A stretch of DNA of 64,000 nt from Rhizobium sp. NRK18 (GCF_024385575.1 NZ_JANFMV010000001.1:2075681-2139680), one strand, 5' to 3'; shown: positions 1 through 9,194, counted from the first letter of the stretch. A program made the numbers and translations. The notes: generated by a model not told the origin, from the letters alone.

Positions 1-1
1 G

Positions 2-493
2 GTGATTGCCCAGGTCGATGGCGTGACCAATGCCGTGGCACTTGAAGCCGACATTCTCGGCGAACTGCTGATGGTCGGCCCCGGTGCCGGCGGCGATGCG
101 ACGGCCTCGGCCGTGCTCGGCGACATCGCCGACATTGCCAAGAGCCAGCCCGGAGCACAGACCGTGCCGTCGCTCGGCCGGCCGGCCGCGCTGCTTTCGC
201 CTTACAAGCGGGCGGAGATGCGCAGCCATGAGGGCGGCTATTTCATCCGTCTGACGGTCGAGGATCGCACCGGCGTCTTCGCCTCGATCGCCACGCGCAT
301 GGCCGAGAACCGGATTTCGCTCGAATCGATCGTCCAGCACTCCAAGGAACCGGTCAATTCGGCCGGCGACAAGACGATCATCCTGGTGACGCACGCGACG
401 ATGGAAGAGTCTGTCCGTCAGGCGGTCGCGGCGATCCAGAAGGAAGGCTACCTGCGCGGCGAACCGCAGGTCATCCGCATCGAGCGTCCCTGA
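2..493 (+). CDS. hom: Homoserine dehydrogenase, C-terminal part (cut by window edge)
   Basis: NAD(P)-dependent homoserine dehydrogenase reduces aspartate semialdehyde to homoserine, feeding threonine and methionine synthesis. Only the last 163 residues are in the window; the reading frame is open to the left edge, so the true start lies outside. The first part (VTNAVALEAD, then GPGAGGDATASAVLGD) is the end of the catalytic domain. A C-terminal ACT domain follows from about residue 75 (FIRLTVEDRTGVFASIA, then ISLESIVQ), which usually binds threonine for feedback control. I am confident of the family; the isozyme cannot be judged from a fragment. Confidence 0.9.
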   Translation: MIAQVDGVTNAVALEADILGELLMVGPGAGGDATASAVLGDIADIAKSQPGAQTVPSLGRPAALLSPYKRAEMRSHEGGYFIRLTVEDRTGVFASIATRMAENRISLESIVQHSKEPVNSAGDKTIILVTHATMEESVRQAVAAIQKEGYLRGEPQVIRIERP

Positions 494-517
494 TCGAGAC
501 CGACGGCATTGCCGTTT

Positions 518-546
518 CGGCCCGTGGCGTGTCCCGCCGCGGGCCG
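518..546 (+). terminator. Hairpin downstream of hom
   Basis: A 12-bp GC-rich inverted repeat (518-529 with 535-546, one G-T pair, 5-base loop) begins 24 bases after the hom stop codon. No clear T-run follows, so it may be a terminator or only an mRNA-stabilising hairpin. Its position just before the separately promoted macA region favours a transcription end. Confidence 0.45.
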
Positions 547-709
547 TCTGCATTCGGGCCGGCAACTCTTGCGGTCCGTCAAACCTTTCTAAACTTTAAG
601 TTTTGTTGACTGTGCAACTCTGGTATCGGTCAGAGAGGTGCGTCGGACATCGTCCGAATTTTTCAGAATCAGTTGTTTTAGCCAGGCCCACCGTGGCGCG
701 TGGACATAT

Positions 710-1921
710 ATGAAGACATCCCATTTCATCTTCGCCGGTCTCGGCCTCCTTGCTGTCATCGGCGGCGGTTACTGGGTCAACAGCCGCTATTTTGGTGCAG
801 AAACGCCGCGCTACATTGCTGCCGACGTCCACAAGGGCACGATCTCGCAAACCGTTCTGGCGACCGGCATCATCAAGCCGAAACAGCTGGTTGCTGTCGG
901 CGCGCAGGTTTCCGGCCGCATCACATCCGTCAAGGTCGCTCCCGGCGACGACGTCAAGAAGGGTGACCTGATTGCCGAGATCGATTCCGCGACGCAGGAA
1001 AACAACCTGAAGACCAGCCAGGCGCAGCTCGACTACGCCAAGGCCCAGCGAAACGAAAAGGCGGCGGATCTTCGCAGCGCGGAACTGACGCTCGCGCGCC
1101 AGCAATCGATCTACACTCAAAAGGCCGGCTCGCAGGCGGATCTCGAAACGGCCCAGGCCAATTTGGAGGCCGCCAAGGCGCAGGTCGCGGCCATTGATGC
1201 GCAGATCGTCGAGTCCCAGGTTGCCGTCGATACCGCCAAGGTCAATATCGGCTACACACGCATTTCCGCGCCGATCGACGGAACGGTTCTTGCCGTCGTC
1301 AATCAGGAGGGGCGCACCGTCAACGCGTCTCAATCCGCGCCGACGATCGTCATCCTGGGCGATCTCAGCACGATGACCGTCAGAGCGGAGATTTCGGAGG
1401 CTGACATCGTCAATGTCGAGCCCGGACAGAAGGTCTACTTCAACATTCTCGGAGAGCCTGACCAGGAACACGAGGCGACGCTGGCCTCGATCGAACCTGC
1501 ACCGGAATCGATCACCAGCGACAGTGCCGTCACGACGTCCTCGAGTTCCAGTTCGTCGTCCTCATCCTCCACATCGGCGGTCTACTACATCGGTGTGTTC
1601 GACATCGACAACAAGGACCGCAAGTTCCGCACCTACATGACGGCGGAGGTCAAGGTTGTCCTTGCCGAGGCGAAAGACGTGCTGGTGATCCCGTCCTCCG
1701 CGCTCGGTACGGCCGGGAAGGACGGCAAGTACAGCGTGCAGGTGGTTGGCAAGGACGGCACTCTCGAACGACGGCAGATCGAGACGGGGCTCAACAACAA
1801 GACGCTCGTCGAAGTGAAATCCGGACTGACCGAAGGCGAACGCGTCGTCATCGGCGAGGGGACGGGCGCGTCGGGATCGTCGTCGACGCGGCGTGGTCCA
1901 CCGGGACCGATGGGGCTCTGA
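710..1921 (+). CDS. macA: MacA-like periplasmic adaptor (membrane fusion protein)
   Basis: Adaptor of a tripartite MacAB-TolC type efflux pump, linking the inner-membrane ABC transporter to an outer-membrane channel. The ATG at 710 is chosen because a short positive N-terminus and a membrane anchor (IFAGLGLLAVIGGGYWV) follow directly; a GTG at 638 would add 24 unlikely residues. Visible are the biotinyl-lipoyl half (VSGRITSVKVAPGDDVKKGD), a coiled-coil hairpin (about residues 95-175) and the second lipoyl half (ISAPIDGTVL). A serine-only run of about twelve residues, encoded near 1540-1570, sits in the following beta-barrel region. It lies 3 bases upstream of macB. The outer-membrane partner is not in this window. 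Confidence 0.88.
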   Translation: MKTSHFIFAGLGLLAVIGGGYWVNSRYFGAETPRYIAADVHKGTISQTVLATGIIKPKQLVAVGAQVSGRITSVKVAPGDDVKKGDLIAEIDSATQENNLKTSQAQLDYAKAQRNEKAADLRSAELTLARQQSIYTQKAGSQADLETAQANLEAAKAQVAAIDAQIVESQVAVDTAKVNIGYTRISAPIDGTVLAVVNQEGRTVNASQSAPTIVILGDLSTMTVRAEISEADIVNVEPGQKVYFNILGEPDQEHEATLASIEPAPESITSDSAVTTSSSSSSSSSSSTSAVYYIGVFDIDNKDRKFRTYMTAEVKVVLAEAKDVLVIPSSALGTAGKDGKYSVQVVGKDGTLERRQIETGLNNKTLVEVKSGLTEGERVVIGEGTGASGSSSTRRGPPGPMGL

Positions 1922-1924
1922 TCG

Positions 1925-3886
1925 ATGTCGGACGCAATCATCCGCCTCAAGAGCGTGCGTCGCGAATATCCGGCGGGCGATCAGGTTCTGACGGTCCTCA
2001 ACGATGTCGATCTGGAGATCGAACGCGGTGAGATGGTCGCGATCGTCGGGCCTTCGGGCTCCGGCAAATCGACGCTGATGAACATCATCGGACTGCTCGA
2101 CCGGCCGACGTCGGGCAGCTATCAGGTGTCCGGCAAGGAGACGAGCCTTCTCGACCCGGACGAGCGGTCCGCGCTACGGCGTGAACATTTCGGTTTCATC
2201 TTCCAGCGCTATCACCTTCTCGGCGAACTGTCGGCCATCGGCAATGTCGAGGTCCCGGCGATCTATGCCGGCCGGGCGCGGCGAGATCGGCTATCGCGGG
2301 CGGGTCAGCTTCTCGACCGCCTTGGCATGCACGAACGGCTCGATCATCGGCCGGGGCAGCTCTCCGGCGGACAGCAGCAGCGTGTCTCGATTGCCCGCGC
2401 GCTGATGAACGACGGCGACGTCATCCTGGCGGACGAACCGACCGGCGCGCTCGATCAGGCCAGCGGTGACGAGGTTCTGAAAATCCTCGACGAACTCAAC
2501 CGCGATGGCCGGACGGTGATCATCGTCACGCATGACATGAATGTCGCCCGCCGCGCCAATCGCATCATCGAGATCGCCGACGGGGTCATCATCGGCGACA
2601 GCCGCAAGGCGGCGGATGCGGCTGCCGCGGAGACAAAACGGCCGCAGAAGGCCTGGGCAAGCGGCGCGCGCTCGGCGTTCGGCGCCACGCTGGACCGGTT
2701 CCGGGAGGCCTTCTTCATGGCGCTTCTGGCGCTGAAGGCGCATCGCCTGCGCACCTTCCTGACGATGCTTGGCATCATCATCGGCATCGCATCGGTCGTT
2801 TGCGTCGTGGCGCTCGGCGAGGGATCGCAGCGCAAGGTGCTGGAGAATATCGCCAGCCTCGGAACCAACACGCTGGAAGTCTTTCCAGGCTCCGGCTTCG
2901 GTGACGTGCGGTCCGGCCGGGTGACGACGCTGGTCGTCTCGGATGCGGATGCGCTGGCCCAGCTGTCCTATGTGGCGGCGGTGACCCCGACGGTGTCGAC
3001 CAGCAGCACGGTGCGTTTTCGATCGACGGTCGCCAATGCGCTCGTCAACGGTGTGGGCGCCCAGTATTTCTCGGTCAAGGGATCCAAGCTCGTCGATGGC
3101 CGGTTCTTCGACCAGAGCGATGTCAATGCCATGTCGCAGAACGCCGTGATCGATGAGGACACCGCCAAGGCGCTTTTCGCCGACAGCAACGTCGATCCGT
3201 TGGGCCAAGTCGTGTTCATCGGCGACGTGCCCTGCCGGATCATCGGGGTGATGGCGGCAGACCAGAGCGGTTTCGGCGGGCGCAACAATCTCTCCATCTA
3301 TCTGCCCTACAGGAGCGTGCAGGCGCGCTTCCTCGGCAGCATGTCGCTGCGCAGCATCACAGTCCGCGTCGCCGACAATACGGACACGAGCGTGGCCGAG
3401 AAGGCCGTCACCGATTTCATGACGGCCCGTCACGGAACCAAGGACTTTTTCATCCTCAATACCGACGACATTCGCCAGACGATCACATCGACGACCGAGA
3501 CGCTGACGCTTCTGGTGGCGGCGATCGCCGTCATTTCGCTGATCGTCGGCGGGATCGGGGTGATGAACATCATGCTGGTGTCCGTTTCGGAGCGGGTCGG
3601 CGAAATCGGCGTGCGCATGGCGGTCGGCGCCCGGCGCTACGACATCCTGCAGCAGTTTTTGATCGAGGCCGTTCTCGTCTGCCTGATCGGCGGAGCCTTG
3701 GGCATAGGCACGGCGCTCGGCTTCGGCGCCGTGTTCAACGCCGTCGTACCAAGCTTCAGCCTGGTGTTTTCGACGTCGTCGATCGTGCTGGCCTTCGCCT
3801 GCTCCTGCCTGATCGGCGTCGCCTTTGGCTTCCTTCCGGCGCGTAACGCCTCGCGGCTCGATCCCGTCGCGGCCCTTGCCCGCTGA
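1925..3886 (+). CDS. macB: MacB-like ABC transporter, fused ATPase and permease
   Basis: Inner-membrane ABC transporter of the MacB type, 653 residues, where the ATPase is at the N-terminus and the permease at the C-terminus. Walker A is GPSGSGKST (residues 42-50), the signature is LSGGQQQR, and Walker B is [12 protein letters not shown]. After a linker comes the first membrane helix ([21 protein letters not shown]), a large periplasmic domain of about 250 residues, then three more helices near the end. It follows macA by 3 bases, so the two are co-transcribed. Substrates of such pumps range from macrolides to lipopeptides, haem and siderophores; nothing here identifies this one. Confidence 0.92.
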   Translation: MSDAIIRLKSVRREYPAGDQVLTVLNDVDLEIERGEMVAIVGPSGSGKSTLMNIIGLLDRPTSGSYQVSGKETSLLDPDERSALRREHFGFIFQRYHLLGELSAIGNVEVPAIYAGRARRDRLSRAGQLLDRLGMHERLDHRPGQLSGGQQQRVSIARALMNDGDVILADEPTGALDQASGDEVLKILDELNRDGRTVIIVTHDMNVARRANRIIEIADGVIIGDSRKAADAAAAETKRPQKAWASGARSAFGATLDRFREAFFMALLALKAHRLRTFLTMLGIIIGIASVVCVVALGEGSQRKVLENIASLGTNTLEVFPGSGFGDVRSGRVTTLVVSDADALAQLSYVAAVTPTVSTSSTVRFRSTVANALVNGVGAQYFSVKGSKLVDGRFFDQSDVNAMSQNAVIDEDTAKALFADSNVDPLGQVVFIGDVPCRIIGVMAADQSGFGGRNNLSIYLPYRSVQARFLGSMSLRSITVRVADNTDTSVAEKAVTDFMTARHGTKDFFILNTDDIRQTITSTTETLTLLVAAIAVISLIVGGIGVMNIMLVSVSERVGEIGVRMAVGARRYDILQQFLIEAVLVCLIGGALGIGTALGFGAVFNAVVPSFSLVFSTSSIVLAFACSCLIGVAFGFLPARNASRLDPVAALAR

Positions 3887-3956
3887 TCTTTCTCTCGTCG
3901 TTGGTGTTGACGGCGGGCCAGGAAACAGCACAAGGAAGGTCAAGCGAAGGGCAGAT

Positions 3957-5771
3957 ATGACGAAAGCCATGAACGAACCCGCCGATCCCGTGCAACGGGC
4001 CTTTCTCAACGTCGAAAAGTCGGCCAGCGGCCAGCGCTGGGTCTCCCGCCTTGACCAGGCGGCGCAGAACCGCGCGCTGGCGATCGCGCAGGTGCACGGT
4101 ATCCCGGAACTGATCGCCCGGGTGCTGGCGGGACGGGGTGTCGGGATCGACGAGGCGCCGGCCTTTCTCGATCCGACCATTCGCAACCTGATGCCCGACC
4201 CTTCGACGTTGACCGACTGCAACAAGGCGGCCGAACGCATCGTCGACGCGATCCAGCGCGGCGAACATGTGGCGATCTTCGGGGACTACGACGTCGACGG
4301 TGCGGCCTCGTCGGCGCTGCTCTACCGGTTCCTGACCCATTTCGGCGTCAAGGCGCATATCTATATTCCCGACCGTATCTTCGAAGGCTACGGCCCCAAC
4401 CCGCAGGCGATCAACCAGCTGATCGACGAGGGCGCCCAACTCATCGTCACCGTCGATTGCGGCTCGACGAGCCAGGCATCCTTGGAAGCAGCCGCCAAGC
4501 GCGGCATCGACGTCGTCGTCATCGATCACCACCAGGTCAATCACGACCTGCCGGTCTGCCATGCGCTGGTCAATCCGAACCGGGAGGACGACCTCTCGGG
4601 GCAGGGGCATCTCTGCGCGGCAGGCGTCGTCTTCCTCGTCCTCGTCGCCTGCATGCGGCTCCTGCGCGAGCGCGGTGACAAGCGGATCGGCAGCTTCGAC
4701 CTTCTCGCCTTGCTCGACCTCGTGGCGCTCGCCACGGTCTGCGATGTCGTGCCGCTGAAGGGGCTCAATCGCGCCTATGTGGTCAAGGGCATGCTGGCCG
4801 CCCGGCTGATGTCCAACCCCGGGCTGGCCGCGCTGTTTCGCAAGGCGGGCGTCAATGGTCCCGTGACGCCCTATCATCTCGGCTTCCTGATCGGCCCGCG
4901 GATCAATGCCGGCGGACGCATCGGCGACGCCGCGCTCGGCAGCCGGCTTCTGACGCTCGACGATCCGATTGCCGCGGAAGAGGTTGCGGGCGAGCTCGAT
5001 GAACTCAATCGCGAGCGTCAGGCCATGGAGGCGGTGATGCTGGAGGAGGCGGAGGCGGAAGCGCTGGCAGAATACGGCGACGGCTCCGCCGCATCGGTGA
5101 TCATCACGGCGCGCGACAACTGGCATCCGGGTATAGTCGGCCTACTGTCGTCGCGGCTGAAGGACCGTTTCCACCGGCCGGCTTTCGCTATCGCCTTCGA
5201 TCCGTCCGGGAAGGGAACCGGCTCCGGACGTTCTATTGCCGGCTTCGATCTCGGTCGCATGGTGCGCGCCGCGGTCGACGAGGGCCTGCTCGTCAAGGGC
5301 GGAGGCCATGCGATGGCGGCGGGATTGACGGTGGAACGAAGCAATCTCGGCAAGCTCCGCCAGTTCTTCGACGAGCGCGCGCAAAAGGTCGTCCCGACAC
5401 TGACCGACAACCGCACCCTCAAGGTGGACGGCGCGCTCTCTGCATCCGGTGCGACGCTGGAACTTGTGGACCGGCTCGAGACCGGCGGTCCCTATGGATC
5501 GGGTCATCCGCAGCCGATTTTCGCGCTTCCGTCCCACCGCATCACCGATGTCCGGGTCGTCGGCACGAACCATGTGAAGATCAGCGCTGCGGCCGCCGAC
5601 GGCAGCCGGATCGACGGTATTGCCTTCCGCGCGGCTGAGACGCCGCTCGGGCAGTTCCTGCTGAACGGTCGGGGAACGCAGATGCATCTCGCCGGCTCGC
5701 TGTCGGCCGATCAATGGCAGGGATCGCGACGCGTGCAGATGCGTGTCGTCGATGCGGCGCGGCCGCTCTGA
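3957..5771 (+). CDS. recJ: Single-stranded-DNA-specific exonuclease RecJ
   Basis: 5'-3' single-strand exonuclease in recombination, mismatch and base-excision repair. The 604-residue protein has the DHH phosphoesterase motifs FGDYDVDGAASS (metal-binding aspartates), IVTVDCGSTS and VVVIDHHQV, and the DHHA1 region with INAGGRIGD and a late KGGGHAMAAGLTV. The ATG at 3957 is preferred: it has a GAAGGG ribosome site about 8 bases upstream and matches family length. An upstream frame extension back to 3825 would overlap the end of macB. The gap to macB is 70 bases without a clear terminator, so read-through is possible. Confidence 0.95.
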   Translation: MTKAMNEPADPVQRAFLNVEKSASGQRWVSRLDQAAQNRALAIAQVHGIPELIARVLAGRGVGIDEAPAFLDPTIRNLMPDPSTLTDCNKAAERIVDAIQRGEHVAIFGDYDVDGAASSALLYRFLTHFGVKAHIYIPDRIFEGYGPNPQAINQLIDEGAQLIVTVDCGSTSQASLEAAAKRGIDVVVIDHHQVNHDLPVCHALVNPNREDDLSGQGHLCAAGVVFLVLVACMRLLRERGDKRIGSFDLLALLDLVALATVCDVVPLKGLNRAYVVKGMLAARLMSNPGLAALFRKAGVNGPVTPYHLGFLIGPRINAGGRIGDAALGSRLLTLDDPIAAEEVAGELDELNRERQAMEAVMLEEAEAEALAEYGDGSAASVIITARDNWHPGIVGLLSSRLKDRFHRPAFAIAFDPSGKGTGSGRSIAGFDLGRMVRAAVDEGLLVKGGGHAMAAGLTVERSNLGKLRQFFDERAQKVVPTLTDNRTLKVDGALSASGATLELVDRLETGGPYGSGHPQPIFALPSHRITDVRVVGTNHVKISAAAADGSRIDGIAFRAAETPLGQFLLNGRGTQMHLAGSLSADQWQGSRRVQMRVVDAARPL

Positions 5772-5797
5772 GATCAGTCATTTCAGGGAGAATCGGG

Positions 5798-5872
5798 TGG
5801 CACGCCCTAGGGGAGTCGAACCCCTCTTTTCAGAATGAAAATCTGACGTCCTAACCGATAGACGAAGGGCGC
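5798..5872 (-). tRNA. tRNA-Glu (anticodon TTC), copy 1
   Basis: A 75-base tRNA gene read on the minus strand. The acceptor arm GCGCCCT pairs with AGGGCGT (one G-U), followed by discriminator G and an encoded CCA (complement of 5798-5800). The anticodon stem TCAGA/TCTGA closes the loop TTTTCAT, giving anticodon TTC. The T-arm is GAGGGGTTCGACTCCCC. It is identical to the copy at 6076-6150. Confidence 0.96.
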
Positions 5873-5922
5873 ATGCCGTTCCGCGGAGGCGCCGAACCAT
5901 CGGCGTCTTGCGGTGTGGCGCC

Positions 5923-5951
5923 CTTATAGTCAGGGCTTTGCTGCGCCGCAA
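5923..5951 (-). promoter_or_regulatory. Promoter of tRNA-Glu copy 1
   Basis: On the minus strand a -35 TTGCGG (5946-5951) and a -10 TATAAG (5923-5928) are separated by exactly 17 bases. The discriminator between -10 and the predicted start (about 5916) is GGCGCC. GC-rich discriminators are typical of stable-RNA promoters under stringent (ppGpp) control. The predicted leader is about 44 bases. Confidence 0.75.
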
Positions 5952-6075
5952 GGGGAAAAATTCGGCTCAAACGCATTTTTTCGGAGATTTCCGATGACGA
6001 ATTTCAGGCGTCGATAACGCCAAGATATCAGCGCCGTAGAGCCGTTCGTTAAAGTCAAATACTGAGGGGGAGGAG

Positions 6076-6150
6076 TGGCACGCCCTAGGGGAGTCGAACC
6101 CCTCTTTTCAGAATGAAAATCTGACGTCCTAACCGATAGACGAAGGGCGC
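6076..6150 (-). tRNA. tRNA-Glu (anticodon TTC), copy 2
   Basis: Identical in all 75 bases to the copy at 5798-5872, with the same acceptor stem, TTC anticodon and encoded CCA. It is upstream of copy 1 in the direction of transcription but has its own promoter. Confidence 0.96.
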
Positions 6151-6196
6151 ATGCCGTGGTCGCTTGCACCCTTGCCGGGCGTCGCGACGTGGCGCC

Positions 6197-6225
6197 CTTA
6201 TAGTCAGGTCTCGGGATTCCCGCAA
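6197..6225 (-). promoter_or_regulatory. Promoter of tRNA-Glu copy 2
   Basis: Minus-strand -35 TTGCGG (6220-6225), 17-base spacer and -10 TATAAG (6197-6202), followed by the GC-rich discriminator GGCGCC and a predicted start near 6190. Hexamers, spacing and discriminator match those of copy 1, although the bases in the spacer differ. Confidence 0.75.
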
Positions 6226-6342
6226 GCGGGATTTCCGATTTTTTTGCAAAAAGATGACAGCCTCTAAGGCGCTTGTGAAATTCCGGAGAAAATACAGAGA
6301 ATTCAGTGAATTAATGGTTCCCAAAAGATGCCTTCGTCAAAG

Positions 6343-7350
6343 CTACTTTCGCGAAGCGACGTCGCAGGTCCAGTTCCAGTCCCGCGGCCGTCCGGTGTCG
6401 ATGTGAATGGACTTGGTGTGGCAATAGGTGCCGACGCCACCGCGATTGGGCAGGGCGCGGGCATATGTGGCGAGATCCCAGTTTGACACGCCCTTCACCT
6501 GAATGTCGGCGGCGTCGCAATGGGTATGCAGCGAGCCTTCGACACCGCCGACGCGGCGATTCCTTTCCTTGTCGCGATAGCCGGAGGTCACCAGCACTTT
6601 CTTGCCGAAATGGTTTTCGATGTCGTGGATCATGCCCATCAATTCCGGCTTGAAACAGGAGACATCGATATCCGGCGTCTGGATGGCCAGGCCGTTGGCG
6701 GCGATCCGCGTCATGCCGGACAGCGAAACCAGGCGGGCGAGGCCGCGCGGCTTGTCGTCCTCCTCCGAATCCTCATCGACCGCCAGGCGGGTCGAGAGTT
6801 CCGGATGGGTTTCCTTCGGCGATTCGATCTGCAGGCTCTGATAGAGGCCGGGAGAGCTGGCATAGGCATGCTCCGGCATGGAGTAGACCTGAGCGAAGAA
6901 GGATCGGGTGCCGGTTTCGGGCGCATAGGAGGCCGCCTGCACCGGCTGCGCGCCCGGTCGTGCGTTGGCGAATATGCTCATGGCGGAGGCGTTGATCGCG
7001 GTCGGCTGCATGACCACCTCCTGGAACGACGGCGCCCGATCGGGGGCCGCAGCCGGTACGGACGCTGTCTGGAGCGTGTCGGTTGCGGCCTCTGTCCCGG
7101 CCAGATTCGGCGTCTGCAGCCGAGCGGCATTCTCGGCGTTTTTGGTGACGTCGGCGCTGCTGCCCGTCTCGGCCGCGTCGGCGTCTGCGGCCTGCGACAG
7201 CACCGAATCGACGTCAGTCTTGCCGGATGTCGTGCAGGCGCTCAAGGGCGCAATCGACATCAGGATCGCCAGGCCGCCAAGCAGAGGGCGACGGGTCGGA
7301 ATGGAAACTGGATTCGGCCGCACCTTGAAGAAATCCCCGCAAAACAACAC
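6343..7350 (-). CDS. DUF882/peptidase M15-like lipoprotein
   Basis: Likely cell-wall peptidase-related envelope protein of 335 residues. The N-terminus has basic residues, a hydrophobic stretch (LLGGLAILMSIAPLSAC) and a lipobox LSAC, so it is probably a lipoprotein. A long alanine-rich, low-complexity region follows. The C-terminal 120 residues are an M15-like domain: VTSGYRDKERNRRVGG, SLHTHCDAADI and a late IHIDTGRPRDW supply the metal-site His/Asp/His pattern. A GTG at 7323 (residue 10) is an alternative start with a GGGGA element upstream. Members of this family act in peptidoglycan trimming; the activity here is inferred. Confidence 0.82.
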   Translation of the reverse strand: MLFCGDFFKVRPNPVSIPTRRPLLGGLAILMSIAPLSACTTSGKTDVDSVLSQAADADAAETGSSADVTKNAENAARLQTPNLAGTEAATDTLQTASVPAAAPDRAPSFQEVVMQPTAINASAMSIFANARPGAQPVQAASYAPETGTRSFFAQVYSMPEHAYASSPGLYQSLQIESPKETHPELSTRLAVDEDSEEDDKPRGLARLVSLSGMTRIAANGLAIQTPDIDVSCFKPELMGMIHDIENHFGKKVLVTSGYRDKERNRRVGGVEGSLHTHCDAADIQVKGVSNWDLATYARALPNRGGVGTYCHTKSIHIDTGRPRDWNWTCDVASRK

Positions 7351-7470
7351 ATGGCCGCCTCCATTCCTTGCCGGATATGAAGGCGGCCAATGCAGTTGAG
7401 CATGCAGGGCTTGCGTTAAACTGTGCGGTTTGAAGCGGTTCGTCTCGGCAAGCGCCGATGCGAGCGATTG

Positions 7471-7911
7471 TTACCAGCTGCCGGTGTTCGGCATGGAAGC
7501 CCAGGGTTCCTGGGAAGGCAGGGCTTCCGTCTTCTGCAGGATCTCGATCGAAATGCCGTCCGGCGAGCGGACGAACGCCATGTGGCCGTCGCGCGGCGGG
7601 CGATTGATCGTCACGCCATTGTCCATCAGCTTCTGGCAGAAGTCATAGATGTTATCGACCTCATAGGCGAGGTGACCGAAATTGCGGCCGCCGGTGTAGT
7701 CTTCCGGATCCCAGTTGTAGGTGAGCTCCAGGCAAGGCGCCTTGTTTTCCTTGGCGGCGGGCACGTCACCCGGCGCGGCGAGGAAAATCAGCGTGAAACG
7801 GCCCTTTTCGTTTTCGATCCGGCGGACTTCCTCGAGCCCGAACAGCTCGCAGTAGAAACGCATTGATGCGTCGACATCCTTGACCCGGACCATTGTGTGC
7901 AGATAGCGCAT
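7471..7911 (-). CDS. gloA: Lactoylglutathione lyase (glyoxalase I)
   Basis: Converts the methylglyoxal-glutathione hemithioacetal to S-lactoylglutathione. The 146-residue protein begins [10 protein letters not shown]; this start has a strong ribosome site (AAAGGGAGAGG), while an in-frame start 8 codons upstream does not. All four metal ligands of the bacterial enzyme are in place: His5, Glu62 (CLELTYNW), His80 (FGHLAY) and Glu123 (SIEIL). It is a single-copy vicinal-oxygen-chelate fold with the loop lengths of the Ni-dependent E. coli type. It is divergent from the cold-shock gene across about 200 bases. Confidence 0.95.
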   Translation of the reverse strand: MRYLHTMVRVKDVDASMRFYCELFGLEEVRRIENEKGRFTLIFLAAPGDVPAAKENKAPCLELTYNWDPEDYTGGRNFGHLAYEVDNIYDFCQKLMDNGVTINRPPRDGHMAFVRSPDGISIEILQKTEALPSQEPWASMPNTGSW

Positions 7912-8024
7912 GACCTCTCCCTTTGTTCGTTGCAACGCATATTTGGTCGCAAATCAGCTTCAGGCAAGGCATGGTCCATAAAAAGCCCATGGGATAATTG
8001 CAATCTGGGGCTTGCGCCCTATGG

Positions 8025-8039
8025 TTAACCGGATGTTAA
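8025..8039. promoter_or_regulatory. Candidate CtrA box TTAA-N7-TTAA
   Basis: TTAA at 8025-8028 and TTAA at 8036-8039 are separated by exactly 7 bases (CCGGATG), the full consensus for the alphaproteobacterial cell-cycle regulator CtrA. It lies 73 bases before the tandem cold-shock gene and 114 bases before gloA. Binding is inferred from the motif alone. Confidence 0.4.
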
Positions 8040-8111
8040 TCTCGTCTGCAAGAATCAAAATTGCACGTATCCTTTATTGTGGTAACGCGTATTCGAGGGG
8101 CTGACTAAGGC

Positions 8112-8690
8112 ATGGCTGACAGGATTTCATCCAAAGGGATACCGCAGCTTGAAGATCTTGCGGGCGAACCGGTAGACCTCATCGAAATCACCGGCGTCGT
8201 TAAATGGTTCGACGTCGCCAAGGGATACGGCTTCATCATCCCGGACAACGGCATGCAGGACATTCTCCTGCATGTGAGCTGCCTCAGACGGGACGGCTAC
8301 CAGACGATCCTCGAAGGCACGCGCATCGTGGCGCTGATCCAGAAGCGCGACCGCGGCTTCCAGGCCTTCCGCATTCTCTCCATGGACCAGTCGACGGCGG
8401 TGCATCCTTCGCAGTTGCCGCCGGTCAAGACGCATGTGCAGGTCACGCCGACGAGCGGCCTCGAACGGGCGATCGTCAAGTGGTTCAACCGCACCAAGGG
8501 TTTCGGTTTCCTGACGCGCGGCGAGGGCACCGAGGACATCTTTATCCACATGGAGACGCTGCGCCGCTTCGGTCTCACCGAATTGCGTCCGGGCCAGGTG
8601 GTGCTGGTGCGCTTCGGCGACGGCGACAAGGGTCTGATGGCTGCCGAAATCCATCCGGACATGCCCAATCCGGGCAGCCGCGCGCACTGA
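8112..8690 (+). CDS. Tandem cold-shock-domain protein
   Basis: Nucleic-acid-binding protein of 192 residues with two cold-shock domains in tandem. The first (about residues 28-90) carries VVKWFDVAKGYGFI and DILLHV; the second (about 118-180) carries IVKWFNRTKGFGFL and DIFIHM. These are the RNP1 and RNP2 motifs of the CspA fold. The double-domain form is typical of alphaproteobacteria and is thought to act as an RNA chaperone or transcription antiterminator. Its stop codon overlaps the start of the DUF192 gene by one base (TGATG), so the two are translationally coupled. Confidence 0.93.
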   Translation: MADRISSKGIPQLEDLAGEPVDLIEITGVVKWFDVAKGYGFIIPDNGMQDILLHVSCLRRDGYQTILEGTRIVALIQKRDRGFQAFRILSMDQSTAVHPSQLPPVKTHVQVTPTSGLERAIVKWFNRTKGFGFLTRGEGTEDIFIHMETLRRFGLTELRPGQVVLVRFGDGDKGLMAAEIHPDMPNPGSRAH

Positions 8691-9160
8691 TGCGGCTCCT
8701 GTCCAGAACGCTTCTGCATTTCAGCGCCGTCATGGCGCTGTTTTCATTTGTGCTGGTCGCTTCGAACTTCACGGCCAGCGCCGGCGGCACGCGGGCGCTT
8801 AAGATTGCCCGCGCCGGCGGCGGTACGGTGACGTTCCAGGTCGAGATCGCCGCCACCCAGGCCGAGCGTGAAAGGGGCCTGATGGAACGCAAGACGCTCG
8901 ACGAGAGCGCCGGCATGCTCTTCGATTTCGGCACGACGCGGATGGTCTCGATGTGGATGCACGACACGCCGCTGCCGCTCGACATGCTGTTTATCGACAA
9001 GGACGGCAGCATCCGGACCATTGCCGAGAACACCGAACCGTATTCCGACACGATCATTCCATCCGGTGAGCCGGTCGCCTACGTGCTGGAGATCAATGGC
9101 GGTGCGGCGAAGCGGGCAGGGGTCACCATCGGCGACAAGGTCTTGTCCGGTCTGCGCTGA
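8690..9160 (+). CDS. DUF192 family exported protein
   Basis: A 156-residue protein with an N-terminal signal sequence (hydrophobic core SAVMALFSFVLVASNFTASA, cleavage probably after ASA). The remainder is the compact DUF192 domain, recognised from ERERGLMERKTLDE, GMLFDFG, SMWMHDTPLPLDMLFID and VLEINGG. The function of the family is unknown. The ATG at 8690 overlaps the TGA of the cold-shock gene, which fixes the start and suggests co-expression. Confidence 0.9.
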   Translation: MRLLSRTLLHFSAVMALFSFVLVASNFTASAGGTRALKIARAGGGTVTFQVEIAATQAERERGLMERKTLDESAGMLFDFGTTRMVSMWMHDTPLPLDMLFIDKDGSIRTIAENTEPYSDTIIPSGEPVAYVLEINGGAAKRAGVTIGDKVLSGLR

Positions 9161-9194
9161 CGGTCGAAAATATTCTGTGCTCTCAATGTCCGGC

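Larger units (their letters stand above)
5797..6208. repeat. Direct duplication holding two tRNA-Glu units
   Basis: Two direct copies, 278 bases apart. Bases 5797-5879 and 6075-6157 are identical and contain the whole tRNA plus 7 bases upstream. After divergent leader segments a second identical block (5915-5934 and 6189-6208) carries the promoter -10 region. Each unit is therefore a complete promoter-leader-tRNA cassette, read on the minus strand. Confidence 0.9.

Noticed and set aside
2291..4240. 649-codon minus-strand open frame opposite macB and recJ
   Set aside because: Same shadow signature; both plus-strand genes are well-defined families.
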